Shown one piece after another: positions 38,922 to 46,862 of a stretch of DNA of 64,000 bases. The stretch comes from Prochlorococcus marinus str. MIT 1214. Lineage in GTDB: Bacteria > Cyanobacteriota > Cyanobacteriia > PCC-6307 > Cyanobiaceae. Below the pieces are notes generated by a model, which did no database searches, was not told the origin of the DNA, and worked only from the letters and a program-made list of their open reading frames with translations. Positions within the stretch are counted from its first letter, which is position 1, and every line of letters begins with the position of its first letter. The stretch is taken from positions 1,674,001 through 1,738,000 of the forward strand of contig NZ_CP114777.1 of the NCBI RefSeq assembly GCF_027359355.1, written 5' to 3'. The translations under genes were made by a program, and so were the position numbers.

Positions 38922-39785
38922 TTAATTATTGAATTTTTTTATAGCTAATTTAATTATTGTTCTAACATTAGTATCCTCTTCAATCTTAAGGACTTCTTTA
39001 AGGGGATTTATAGCTTCGCTAATATTAAGTTGCATCAACGACAATACGGAAGCTTTTCGAATATCTGGACTTTTATTTTTTAATTTTAATATTAAGGTTG
39101 GAATTAAAGAATCTATTCTAGATAATTTACCAACTAATTTAATAGCTTCAATCTGAACATTTTCAGCAGTATCATTAATAGCACTTTCTACTAATTGAAT
39201 TGCTTCTTGATCTTTTGACTGTCTAATGTGTTCCTCAAGTGCTGAAATTGCAGCTGATTTTACATTGGTGTTTTTTGATTTGGCTGCTTTTTTTATTGCA
39301 GTAGGGGCTTTAGCGCCAATAAATTCTAAGCACCAGGCTGCAAGACCATATTGCATTTCTGTATATTCTTGATTCTCTAAGACCATGATTAGATGATTAA
39401 CAGCATCCTCTCCAAAAATTGCAATTGCACCAGCTGCGGAGAATTGCACTACATAATCTGAATCATTGGTAAGTGCTTTTATTAAATGAGGTAAAGCTTT
39501 TGGATCCTCAACTAACTTTAAAGTCTTAGCTGCCGCCCTTCTCTGGATTACGTTTTTACTACTCAGAAGAGCTTTAATTAACTCAGGTAATGCTTCAGCG
39601 CCAACCTGGGCTAATGCTTCCGAATGACTTCTTCTAATTAATCCATTCTCATCACTAAGGCCTTTGATTAACAACTTGATTTCGCTTTGATTTCTTTTTT
39701 TCTTACTCTTTATTTTTTTTTTAGCTCCCTTGTTTTTTTCTCTTCTTTCTTCAGTTGTTAGTTCTTTTTTTAAGTAATTATCCAC
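38922..39785 (-). CDS. HEAT-repeat (PBS-lyase-like) protein, MpeX/CpeF-type candidate
   Basis: A 287-residue protein. The first 32 residues are very basic (KKKIKSKKKRNQS), followed by about seven HEAT repeats (ALPELIKALLSSKNVIQRRAAAKTL; ALPHLIKALTNDSDYVVQFSAAGAIAIFG; SPDIRKASVLSLMQLN). Such proteins act as bilin lyases or chaperones in phycoerythrin clusters; in low-light Prochlorococcus a similar gene is called mpeX. It lies inside the cluster but on the opposite strand to cpeZ and cpeY, with its promoter facing that of cpeY. Exact target site is unknown. Confidence 0.65.
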   Translation of the reverse strand: MDNYLKKELTTEERREKNKGAKKKIKSKKKRNQSEIKLLIKGLSDENGLIRRSHSEALAQVGAEALPELIKALLSSKNVIQRRAAAKTLKLVEDPKALPHLIKALTNDSDYVVQFSAAGAIAIFGEDAVNHLIMVLENQEYTEMQYGLAAWCLEFIGAKAPTAIKKAAKSKNTNVKSAAISALEEHIRQSKDQEAIQLVESAINDTAENVQIEAIKLVGKLSRIDSLIPTLILKLKNKSPDIRKASVLSLMQLNISEAINPLKEVLKIEEDTNVRTIIKLAIKKFNN

Positions 39786-39876
39786 TTTTTGCTATCCACT
39801 TGAAATCTTATTATATAGGCTAGATTAAAGTATTAGCTAGAATCTTATTACATGTATTTTCATAAATAATATCCTT

Positions 39877-39909
39877 TTATATTCAGCATGAATTTTATGC
39901 TGAATATAA
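39877..39909. promoter_or_regulatory. Perfect 13-bp dyad between divergent HEAT-protein gene and cpeY
   Basis: TTATATTCAGCAT (39877-39889), 7-nt spacer, ATGCTGAATATAA (39897-39909), in the divergent intergenic region 39786-39951. No T-tract follows on either strand, so an operator or RNA hairpin in one leader is more likely than a terminator. Confidence 0.6.
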
Positions 39910-39951
39910 TTCTCTCATCTTATGTACTAAATACTGATCCTTATATTAAAA

Positions 39952-41262
39952 GTGCAATCCATCCCATTTAATAATCTACCGAAAATTAATAAAGTAGAAG
40001 CTATCAATATTCTTAGAAAACCAATTTCTGAGCTTAATCTTTTAGCAGATTACTACAAAGCTGTATTCCACTTAGCAAATTTTCCTTGTGAAGAATCAGA
40101 AATGACACTTCTTGACTTTATTAAATATGACTATGAACAACTTGAGTACAAGATAGCAAAAAGAAAAGCCATAGAGATACTGGCTATTTTCGATTGTCAA
40201 AAAGCCATACCAGTTATTGCAGACTTTCTTCATAATGATAATAGTGATCATTACCTTATTGAGACGGCTATTTGGTCATTAGGTAAGCTTAAATGTAATG
40301 ATATTGATATTATAAATAAGATTTGTTCAATACTATATAAGCAATTTAGTAATAAAAGATTAGTAATACAAACCTTAACTAATTTAGGGGTTAGCAAAGA
40401 GATAGATAAGATCAGATCATTATCAAGAGATAAGCAATCATCCAATGGAGTTAAAGGAGCCTCTTTCGCGGCATTAATCAAAATTGCTGGTGAAGAAGAT
40501 AAACTGAATGACTTGAAGTATTTCTTGAGGTTATCTAATCAAAATGATAGACATTGTGCAGTTCAGGATATTATAAATGCTGGTCATTTATCAGTTTTAC
40601 CTGTTTTAATTAAGGCGCCAATTTCTCCATCATTTAAATTACAGGCAATAGACTCTCTTTGGATTAATGAAGTATTATTCTGGGAAAATATAAATCTACT
40701 TAATTGTATAGACTCAGTCATTGTTGATGATCCAAGGAAGATAGATACTTTAGAAATTAATAATTTTAATAATGATTTGATTTTTTTTATTGAGCAACTT
40801 TTTCATACAGACTTTAATAGATGTTATCAGTCAATCAATGAGTTGCTTAAATTCCCGGCAGATAAAGTTTTATATTATCTAAATAATAATTGGGATAGAG
40901 CTAAATCAGATTATGGAGCGATATACTTTTTTATTACTATGTATAAATTGCTATTAGATCAGCAATTATATGATGAATTGATTTTAGATAAAGTAGATTT
41001 TCTATTATCTGATAATTGGTCTAATTATATGAAATTTAAATCTTCAGCTATACAAATATTGGGTTTTGTGAATGAAACTAAATTTTATAATAATATAAAT
41101 GAGTTTTCAGACGAGAGGCGTACACCTTATTGGAAAAATAGATATACAGCCTTGCTTGTATTAGAAAATAAGCAAATTCATATAAAGAAAGATTTTGCTA
41201 AGTTATTTTTGAAAGATAGTCATAGATTTGTAAGATTAAAGGCAAAAGAAATTAGTTCTTAG
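39952..41262 (+). CDS. cpeY: CpeY-like phycoerythrobilin lyase
   Basis: A 436-residue HEAT-repeat protein close in length to CpeY (about 430-440), which with CpeZ attaches phycoerythrobilin to alpha-Cys82. N-terminal part is conserved-looking (ILRKPISELNLLADYYKAVFHLANFP; YDYEQLEYKIAKRKAIEILAIFDCQKAIPVI), including the Y-D/Y-E motif region and the repeat IWSLGKL. The C-terminal half is more divergent and AT-rich. Start is an apparent ATC/ATT-free ATG-like codon choice near 39952 (MQSIPFNN); the leader carries the dyad. It is convergent with cpeT. Confidence 0.8.
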   Translation: MQSIPFNNLPKINKVEAINILRKPISELNLLADYYKAVFHLANFPCEESEMTLLDFIKYDYEQLEYKIAKRKAIEILAIFDCQKAIPVIADFLHNDNSDHYLIETAIWSLGKLKCNDIDIINKICSILYKQFSNKRLVIQTLTNLGVSKEIDKIRSLSRDKQSSNGVKGASFAALIKIAGEEDKLNDLKYFLRLSNQNDRHCAVQDIINAGHLSVLPVLIKAPISPSFKLQAIDSLWINEVLFWENINLLNCIDSVIVDDPRKIDTLEINNFNNDLIFFIEQLFHTDFNRCYQSINELLKFPADKVLYYLNNNWDRAKSDYGAIYFFITMYKLLLDQQLYDELILDKVDFLLSDNWSNYMKFKSSAIQILGFVNETKFYNNINEFSDERRTPYWKNRYTALLVLENKQIHIKKDFAKLFLKDSHRFVRLKAKEISS

Positions 41263-41294
41263 TTAATTTACTTTTCTAAAGATAAATTTAATTT

Positions 41295-41894
41295 CTATTC
41301 CCAGTTATCGTCAATAAAGGAATCAAAATTATCAATTTTCTTAAATATTAATGGCCCAAATTCTGATCCCCAAATTTTTTTATCAGTTTCTAATTCATAT
41401 CCACAATCTTCAGTAATAAGAGTATTTTTATTAACTTTGACTTTACTTGTTACATAAGTCTTATCTTCCCCATATTGTATATAGCATTTACAACCTGATT
41501 CTATAGTCCCTGAATAATCTCCTGGGTTTCTTTCTTTAAAATGCATAGAACATCCAGACTTTTTATATAATTTATATTTAGATATATTCTCTAGAAGTGA
41601 TATATCTAAAGCACCACCAGTGAATCTTTCTTGATTATCAATCTTATGATTACTTAAAATAAAACTTTCTTTTTCGTAGGATAATTTATTTATAGACTGT
41701 CTATATGGATTCCATATATCGTGTTGATATCTCTGCTCTGAGTAGAACGCAAAACATTTATAGGTTTTAAAAAATAACGGCCTAATATGTATTTGAATAT
41801 GGGCAAAGTTTCTTGGATTATTTAAAGCTTGTTCCTTATTGCTAAATATCCCCGAAATTACCTTTGCAAATTCTAGTAGAATTTTTTTTCTCAT
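41295..41894 (-). CDS. cpeT: CpeT, phycoerythrobilin lyase
   Basis: A 199-residue member of the CpeT/CpcT family, lyases that attach bilin to beta-Cys165-type sites. The visible family pattern includes FSNKEQALNNPRNFAHIQIHIRPLFF, FYSEQRYQHDIWNPYRQ, the cysteine-containing region GCSMHFKERNPGDYSGT and CKCYIQYGEDKTYV. Size is right. It lies 14 bp downstream of cpeS on the same strand, with ppeC upstream, so cpeT, cpeS and ppeC form one minus-strand operon. The matching beta site (Cys163) is intact in CpeB. Confidence 0.92.
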   Translation of the reverse strand: MRKKILLEFAKVISGIFSNKEQALNNPRNFAHIQIHIRPLFFKTYKCFAFYSEQRYQHDIWNPYRQSINKLSYEKESFILSNHKIDNQERFTGGALDISLLENISKYKLYKKSGCSMHFKERNPGDYSGTIESGCKCYIQYGEDKTYVTSKVKVNKNTLITEDCGYELETDKKIWGSEFGPLIFKKIDNFDSFIDDNWE

Positions 41895-41908
41895 CTTTTA
41901 GATATAAT

Positions 41909-42442
41909 TTATTTGTTTAGAGAACGAATTTCCGATGCATAAGAGGTTTGTAATATAGCTGAAGAATCTATTGCTCTTGTTACAGAAGATCTACTCCTTA
42001 AATTGTTTGAAACAAACCATATTCTTTCTTCTGTAAAAGTATAGCTATAGTTTGAATAAATAATTAGTGTTCCATCTTCAAGAATTTTATATAATGATTC
42101 TACTTGTACTGCTTCAGCGTATCCAACGCTCCTAATTATCTTTCCTTCTGTTTTAGATATCTCTATTGGAACGATTATACTTTCGCCAGAAGATTTTTCT
42201 TTTTGATTCTCCTCACCCCATTCATTTTTTGCTTCCCAAGTAATTAAAAATGCTTTATTTACAGCTTTAGAATCAATTAAATTATCTTTTAAAAATTTAA
42301 TCACTCTAGAATCGTTGCTCTTAGAAGGAACTATTTTTATTTTACTTCTTATTTCATCAAACTCTTGAAATGCAAGTGAATGTCCGCTTCTCATAGAGTT
42401 CCATTCCCCAACGCTTTTTAAGAAAAATTCTTCAATATTCAT
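41909..42442 (-). CDS. cpeS: CpeS-family chromophore lyase
   Basis: A 177-residue lipocalin-like bilin lyase of the CpeS/CpcS family that loads beta-Cys82-type sites. It begins MNIEEFFLKSVGEWNSMRSGHSLAF, a typical CpeS opening with the W-x-S-x-R-S motif, and ends with YSYTFTEERIWFVSNNLRSRSSV, the C-terminal conserved part. Length is usual. It is in the middle of the ppeC-cpeS-cpeT operon. Its likely partner residue Cys82 in CpeB is intact. Confidence 0.92.
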   Translation of the reverse strand: MNIEEFFLKSVGEWNSMRSGHSLAFQEFDEIRSKIKIVPSKSNDSRVIKFLKDNLIDSKAVNKAFLITWEAKNEWGEENQKEKSSGESIIVPIEISKTEGKIIRSVGYAEAVQVESLYKILEDGTLIIYSNYSYTFTEERIWFVSNNLRSRSSVTRAIDSSAILQTSYASEIRSLNK

Positions 42443-42481
42443 ATACTTTATTTAAATTTGGATGAATTTATTTTTAGACAA

Positions 42482-43273
42482 TTAAATAATTTGACAGATG
42501 TCACTTGTAGCAAAAGATTTTGTTATGGATGAACTTTCTAGAAAAACTTTTGTTTTAAAACCAATTGGAGAATTCCATGATCTCATGTATGGAACTATAT
42601 CCTCGCCAAAAACATTATTATATTCATCAGAATCAATAAGAAAATCAATATGAGCTTCAAAGCCTTGCTTATTTATAATGTTAGTACTCTCAATTACTTC
42701 CCTTTGACTTTTGATGGGCCTACCAAGAATGTGTTTATATCTTAGCTTGATAGATTTATATTGGCTAATACTATCAAAGTAGAAATTTCGATAAGACCTT
42801 GATTTACAAATTCTCCTTGTAAATTCTTTTATAGTGAGGTCACCATTCCTAAGCCGCCTTTCAATATCAATTGGACGCTCTGATTGCATTAAATATAAGT
42901 TCCCATAGATATTTTTATATAATGCATTTATTGCTACAAGTAATGCATCATCATCATTTGGCACAAATTCATTGATTTGAGATATATTTATTTCATCACT
43001 GGTTTTATTTTTTGTTTTATAGTTATAACTTTTGATTTTATCTTGTTTGTAACGGCTCATGATTGTATTATTTAGTAAGTTTTCGAATTGCTTAGGCTTT
43101 GTTTTAGATGTGGTTGTGAATTTTTCTATTTCACCTGGCATAGATGCTCCTCTTATATGTAAATTATATGTTATATTTGTACTTCTAGATATTCTACTTT
43201 TATTATACTTGACTGGATTTTTATTAATAGTTTCTGCTCCTAGCTTGAGAGCTTTAAATGGAATAGTTAGCAT
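42482..43273 (-). CDS. ppeC: PpeC-type phycobilisome linker protein
   Basis: A 263-residue linker with a PBS-linker domain in the C-terminal half (residues about 105-235: ALYKNIYGNLYLMQSERPIDIERRL; GDLTIKEFTRRICKSRSYRNFYF; KHILGRPIKSQREV; HIDFLIDSDEY), the pfam00427 pattern. The N-terminal part is basic and may contact membrane or another partner. It is first in the minus-strand operon with cpeS and cpeT. As no phycocyanin, allophycocyanin or core linkers are in the window, its role is to arrange phycoerythrin itself; that is known from low-light Prochlorococcus. Confidence 0.88.
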   Translation of the reverse strand: MLTIPFKALKLGAETINKNPVKYNKSRISRSTNITYNLHIRGASMPGEIEKFTTTSKTKPKQFENLLNNTIMSRYKQDKIKSYNYKTKNKTSDEINISQINEFVPNDDDALLVAINALYKNIYGNLYLMQSERPIDIERRLRNGDLTIKEFTRRICKSRSYRNFYFDSISQYKSIKLRYKHILGRPIKSQREVIESTNIINKQGFEAHIDFLIDSDEYNNVFGEDIVPYMRSWNSPIGFKTKVFLESSSITKSFATSDICQII

Positions 43274-43381
43274 ACCAATATTTAGTACTAAGTAAGTTTA
43301 ACAATATAAAGAGAGGATATAAAAAATTTTTCTTTTTAGTTATCTATATTATTTAATTTCTTAATATTAGTATCAAATGCA

Positions 43382-44038
43382 TTAGCTTTTCTCTTGTTTT
43401 GCAGAGACTCTTTTCTTATTAAAACCAGCTATCGTTGCCAGTGCAAACATTCCAAGTAAAGCGGCGCCAAGCATTAGTCCAGCGCCCTGACTTACTCCTG
43501 CACCAACAGCAACAATAATTGAATCACTTATCAATAAACTGATTATTAAAGCAGGTGTAAAGACTCTCCAACGTGTTCCCCCTATACCTAGTGCGTAGCT
43601 TAAAAAATCAAACAGTCCAGTCATTAGAAGTCCAGTCATTAGAAAGAAATTTCCCTCTAGTTGATTTTGATTGAAACCTTCAATTCTTTTCATTGCTTTT
43701 ACTCCAACTAATTTCCGAACAGGAACACGCCCGAAATTTCTTGCTATAAAAAATGCTATCTGACAAAAAATCAGGTCAGATATAAATATAGTTAAATAGC
43801 CCGTTTTAAAACCAAGTAATGATCCAGCTAAAAGTGAATAAACAGAACTAGGCAACGCTGGAAGAATCACACTGATTCCTCGAAGTATAAGAATTCCCAG
43901 AGGTGCCCAAATCCCCATTTCCTTAACGGCACTTCTTAATGGTTCAAGTCCATAGGTTTGAATCAGGAAGACAAGTAAGATGAAAGCACCTATGAAAAAT
44001 GCAATAAGAAGGGACTTCTTTAATTTTTCTTTTTTCAA
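43382..44038 (-). CDS. TVP38/TMEM64 family membrane protein
   Basis: A 218-residue integral membrane protein with about five hydrophobic helices. The VTT/SNARE-associated domain is visible as GILILRGISVILPALPSSVYSLLAGSLLGFKTGYL, with FFIARNFGRVPVRKL and a late FLSYALGIGGTRW. This DedA-like family is widespread and its role in bacteria is uncertain (membrane or lipid homeostasis). The C-terminus is a short basic tail. It is isolated, at the boundary between the phycoerythrin cluster and the accessory stretch. Confidence 0.82.
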   Translation of the reverse strand: MKKEKLKKSLLIAFFIGAFILLVFLIQTYGLEPLRSAVKEMGIWAPLGILILRGISVILPALPSSVYSLLAGSLLGFKTGYLTIFISDLIFCQIAFFIARNFGRVPVRKLVGVKAMKRIEGFNQNQLEGNFFLMTGLLMTGLFDFLSYALGIGGTRWRVFTPALIISLLISDSIIVAVGAGVSQGAGLMLGAALLGMFALATIAGFNKKRVSAKQEKS

Positions 44039-44359
44039 ATCGAACTCCTTGCTATAGAGGATAAGCTCATAAAACTTTCCTAATTTAATTATCCTATTTG
44101 AAATGTGTTTATTGGAGTTAATGAATAAAGATTTACGTAAAATATAATCATCAATTTTATGACTTTTTGCAAGTTACAAAAGGAAATTATTAATGTTTAA
44201 TTTAATTTGCATAATAAGAGTTAAATCGGATAACCCAAAATAATGTTCAATTAAGGATTAACAGTACGGGAGAGAATATTCTAATAAGAAAATAGCTTTT
44301 GAAAAAAATAAATACAGTAATTAACTAGTATGGATTTAAAAAGCTAATCAATTTAATGC
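44039..44359. other. AT-rich divergent intergenic region
   Basis: About 320 bp between the divergent TVP38 and epimerase genes. I see no ORF longer than a few codons, no clear RNA structure and no repeat. It should hold both promoters; one -10 element is annotated separately at 44360. Confidence 0.6.
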
Positions 44360-44365
44360 TATAAT
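44360..44365 (+). promoter_or_regulatory. Candidate -10 hexamer of the epimerase gene
   Basis: TATAAT at 44360-44365, perfect consensus. Transcription would begin near 44372, downstream of the upstream in-frame ATG at 44364, which supports the ATG at 44406 as translation start. No good -35 is seen 17 bp upstream. Confidence 0.55.
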
Positions 44366-44405
44366 GGTATTGAAAATATTTGTTTTTGTAAATTATAATA
44401 AAATC

Positions 44406-45452
44406 ATGAATTCAAAGATAAATATTGATACAATACTTGTAACAGGTGCTGCAGGTTTTATTGGCTCAGCTTTAGTAAAAGCGCTTCTTGAATTGAATTT
44501 AAAAGTTATTGGTATTGATAACTTAAATGATTATTATTGTACTTCTTTAAAAAGATCTAGACTAACTGAAATTGAGAAAGTTTCTATAAACAATGGAGAA
44601 TGGTTTTTTTATGAGATTTCGATAGAAGATAATAAATTATTGTTAGATATCATCAATACATACAATCCACAAGTGCTTATTCATCTTGCTGCACAAGCTG
44701 GTGTTCGTTATTCAATCACCAATCCTTCTGCTTACATACAAAGTAATTTAGTCGGTTTTGCAAATGTACTTGAAGGATGTAGGCAGAATAAGGTTCCTCA
44801 TTTAATTTATGCATCAAGCAGCTCTGTTTATGGTGGTAATACAAATCTCCCTTTCTCTGAAGAACAAGCAGTCAATCATCCAGTTAGTTTATATGCAGCG
44901 ACTAAGAAATCTAATGAATTAATGGCTCATACCTATAGCCATTTATATGATTTACCAACGACTGGACTTCGATTCTTTACAGTTTATGGTCCATGGGGAA
45001 GGCCAGATATGGCTCCTATGATTTTTGCAAGATCAATTTTAAATAATGAGCCAATTAAAGTATTTAATCAAGGTGAAATGCAGAGAGATTTCACTTACAT
45101 TGATGATGTGGTGGAAGGTATAATTCGTTGTTGTTTCAAGAAAGCAAGTATTGATGATGACTTTAATCCGCTGATTCCAAACCCTTCAACTTCATCCGCA
45201 CCTTTTCGGATTTTTAATTTAGGTAACTCCCATCCAATTCATCTTACATATTTTATAGAGCTATTAGAGATGAATTTAGGAAAGAAAGCAATAAAGAATT
45301 TGCTACCTATTCAGCCAGGAGACGTGGTTTCAACAGCTGCAAGGATGGACTTACTTAATTCATGGGTAGAATATAAACCCACAACATCTATTGAAAATGG
45401 TATTAAATTATTTTCTGAATGGTATTTAGATTATTTTAAAAATACTTTTTAA
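44406..45452 (+). CDS. NAD-dependent UDP-sugar epimerase (UDP-glucuronate 4-epimerase-like)
   Basis: A short-chain dehydrogenase acting on UDP-sugars, most like UDP-glucuronate epimerases for surface polysaccharide. The Rossmann motif is VTGAAGFIGSALVKALLE; ASSSSVYGGNTNLPFSEEQAVNHPVSLYAATKKSNE (in parts) carries the catalytic S-x..-YxxxK; FFTVYGPWGRPDMAPMIFA and the R-D-F-T-Y-I-D-D motif are family hallmarks. A frame is open from 44364, but the -10 hexamer and homology both favour ATG 44406, giving 348 residues. Neighbours give no polysaccharide operon. Confidence 0.88.
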   Translation: MNSKINIDTILVTGAAGFIGSALVKALLELNLKVIGIDNLNDYYCTSLKRSRLTEIEKVSINNGEWFFYEISIEDNKLLLDIINTYNPQVLIHLAAQAGVRYSITNPSAYIQSNLVGFANVLEGCRQNKVPHLIYASSSSVYGGNTNLPFSEEQAVNHPVSLYAATKKSNELMAHTYSHLYDLPTTGLRFFTVYGPWGRPDMAPMIFARSILNNEPIKVFNQGEMQRDFTYIDDVVEGIIRCCFKKASIDDDFNPLIPNPSTSSAPFRIFNLGNSHPIHLTYFIELLEMNLGKKAIKNLLPIQPGDVVSTAARMDLLNSWVEYKPTTSIENGIKLFSEWYLDYFKNTF

Positions 45453-45485
45453 AGAAGGACTATGATTTTTTTGATTATTTAAAAC

Positions 45486-45716
45486 TTAGGCAAGTCCTAA
45501 TAACTTAATTCTAAATAGAGCAATTTTTTTTGATTGTATTGGATTTTCCATTAGAAAAGGGTGAGTTTTAATCTTCTCAAAAGTTATTCCAATTTTTTCA
45601 TCTATTTTTAAATCTTTGTCATTTCCTAGATCATAATCCTTCCAGGCCGCATCAAATGCCATTGCAAAACTATCAGCATTATTATATAAATTTTCATTAG
45701 CTGCTTCTAAATTCAT
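45486..45716 (-). CDS. Hypothetical protein, small soluble
   Basis: A 76-residue acidic protein (MNLEAANENLYNNADSFAMAF). It has no signal peptide or membrane segment and no motif I recognise. The stop lies 33 bp from the convergent epimerase. Composition (many Asp/Glu/Lys, regular hydrophobic spacing near FEKIKTHPFLMENP) is compatible with a real small protein, but only ORF length and ATG support it. Function unknown. Confidence 0.5.
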   Translation of the reverse strand: MNLEAANENLYNNADSFAMAFDAAWKDYDLGNDKDLKIDEKIGITFEKIKTHPFLMENPIQSKKIALFRIKLLGLA

Positions 45717-46131
45717 AAGAATAAAATCAAATTTTTAAGTAATTTTAACTCCTGAATGGGAGGTTGAAAAAGACTAAGTCTTTTAAATTTATTTAAGCAT
45801 TGTTTGATTTGGTCGATAAAGCCTCTTAAAGTAGAATCTCTGATATGAAAGCTAAATAATTAAATTAGAGATAAATAATATGAAATCCAACATAAATTAT
45901 GATTATTGTTTAAGATATGTCTGGTTAGCAATTATCGACTTTGCCAGATATTAACGATCTTTTAGTCTTACTTATTATTATTTTCATATTAATTGTCAAC
46001 TTCTTTCGAAGAACTCGAGATTAGGATATTAAAATACTTGTTAAAAATTTTAAAATATTATTATCTTAGTATTTGGGAAATCTCAACACGAGTACAAGAA
46101 GTTAATATTTAACTTCTTGTACAGATGGAAA
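45717..46131. other. Intergenic region with palindromes and a possible 27-codon micro-ORF
   Basis: 415 bp without a clear gene. Contents: a 17-nt palindrome AAAAGACTAAGTCTTTT (45768-45784); a short frame from TTG at 45941 to 46024 for MPDINDLLVLLIIIFILIVN plus FFRRTRD, a single hydrophobic helix with basic tail; and a 14-bp perfect inverted repeat at 46092-46122 just after the psaM stop. None is proven functional. Confidence 0.5.
46092..46122 (-). repeat. Perfect 14-bp inverted repeat downstream of psaM
   Basis: GTACAAGAAGTTAA (46092-46105), loop TAT, TTAACTTCTTGTAC (46109-46122). Very stable hairpin 10 bp after the psaM stop. There is no T-tract on either strand, so it may be an RNA 3'-end stabiliser or a variant terminator rather than a canonical one. 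Confidence 0.7.
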
Positions 46132-46296
46132 CTATGAGTCTCTAAGAGTTGTTCCAAGTCTCAAAGCTAAAACCCCAGCAAAAATAACCATTAAAAATGA
46201 TATCCCAGCAAGATCAGGCGAATTTATACCTAGGCCTGAGGAGAAATCTACTTTGGATAGATCAAATGTACTTGGAACTCCGAATAAAAAGTTCAT
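46132..46296 (-). CDS. psaM: PsaM candidate, photosystem I subunit XII with N-terminal extension
   Basis: A 54-residue protein, too short for standard ORF lists. The last 25 residues (ISFLMVIFAGVLALRLGTTLR) form one membrane helix that ends with the pattern V-L-A-x-R-L-x-T-x-L, very close to PsaM proteins (V-L-A-F-R-L-S-T-E-L in typical cyanobacteria). PsaM is usually about 30 residues; here about 25 residues precede the conserved part (MNFLFGVPSTFDLSKVDFSS). Assignment rests on this motif only. It is isolated in the accessory stretch; a 14-bp inverted repeat lies just downstream. Confidence 0.65.
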   Translation of the reverse strand: MNFLFGVPSTFDLSKVDFSSGLGINSPDLAGISFLMVIFAGVLALRLGTTLRDS

Positions 46297-46433
46297 AATC
46301 TCATGACTACTAATTTCATTTATGCTAACCCAAGATTGAAATGATCTTTTGGTTTTTGAGATTCTAGTATTAACTCTTATGCAGTTTTGTAATAATTAAA
46401 ATTAGCTTTCTTACTTCTTACCTTGATCATGAT

Positions 46434-46652
46434 TCAAGCATCTGCAAGAGATTTCACCGGTTTTGCGCAGTAACAGTAATTTACAGGAATTTTTTTGCCT
46501 CCTATTTGCAAGTGTGATGGCAGAAGTTCTTGAGTTCCTATAGGCAAAGTGATGCCAGAGAAGAGTCCGCAATTGCATATAGAATGAGGGGAGTATTGAG
46601 AAGCACTAAAGAATAGAAGAGAAAAAAATAGACCTACTGAAAAATTTGACAA
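46434..46652 (-). CDS. Small Cys-rich, predicted secreted protein
   Basis: A 72-residue protein from a TTG at 46652. The N-terminal MSNFSVGLFFSLLFFSASQY is a plausible signal peptide, and the rest has four cysteines arranged as C-x-C and C-x-C (SICNCGLF; NYCYCAKPV), compatible with two disulfides or a metal site. No ribosome-binding site is obvious. I do not recognise the family. Coding status is moderate; the regular Cys pattern after a signal-like start is the main support. Confidence 0.45.
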   Translation of the reverse strand: MSNFSVGLFFSLLFFSASQYSPHSICNCGLFSGITLPIGTQELLPSHLQIGGKKIPVNYCYCAKPVKSLADA

Positions 46653-46862
46653 TCAAGAACAGAAGGGATGATAAGAAATAGTCTTACTAAAGGAGATTTT
46701 TCAAAGAAAAGCAACCAGTTAAATCATGAGCCTTGGAGTTTTTGCGTAAAGATTCAAATCAATAGATTTTTAAGCAACTTCATCACATCAACCAATTTCA
46801 AGTATACGCTTTATTTAAGTAGTAAAATCAGATCAAACTCAAGAGAGAAAAGATAAGAGAAG

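Noticed and set aside
45768-45784. 17-nt palindrome AAAAGACTAAGTCTTTT as an operator
   Set aside because: Short and A/T-flanked with no gene start nearby; chance expectation in this composition is high.
46668-46856. 62-codon plus-strand frame upstream of the TPR gene
   Set aside because: No motif, irregular basic composition, no ribosome-binding site; may simply be the TPR leader.
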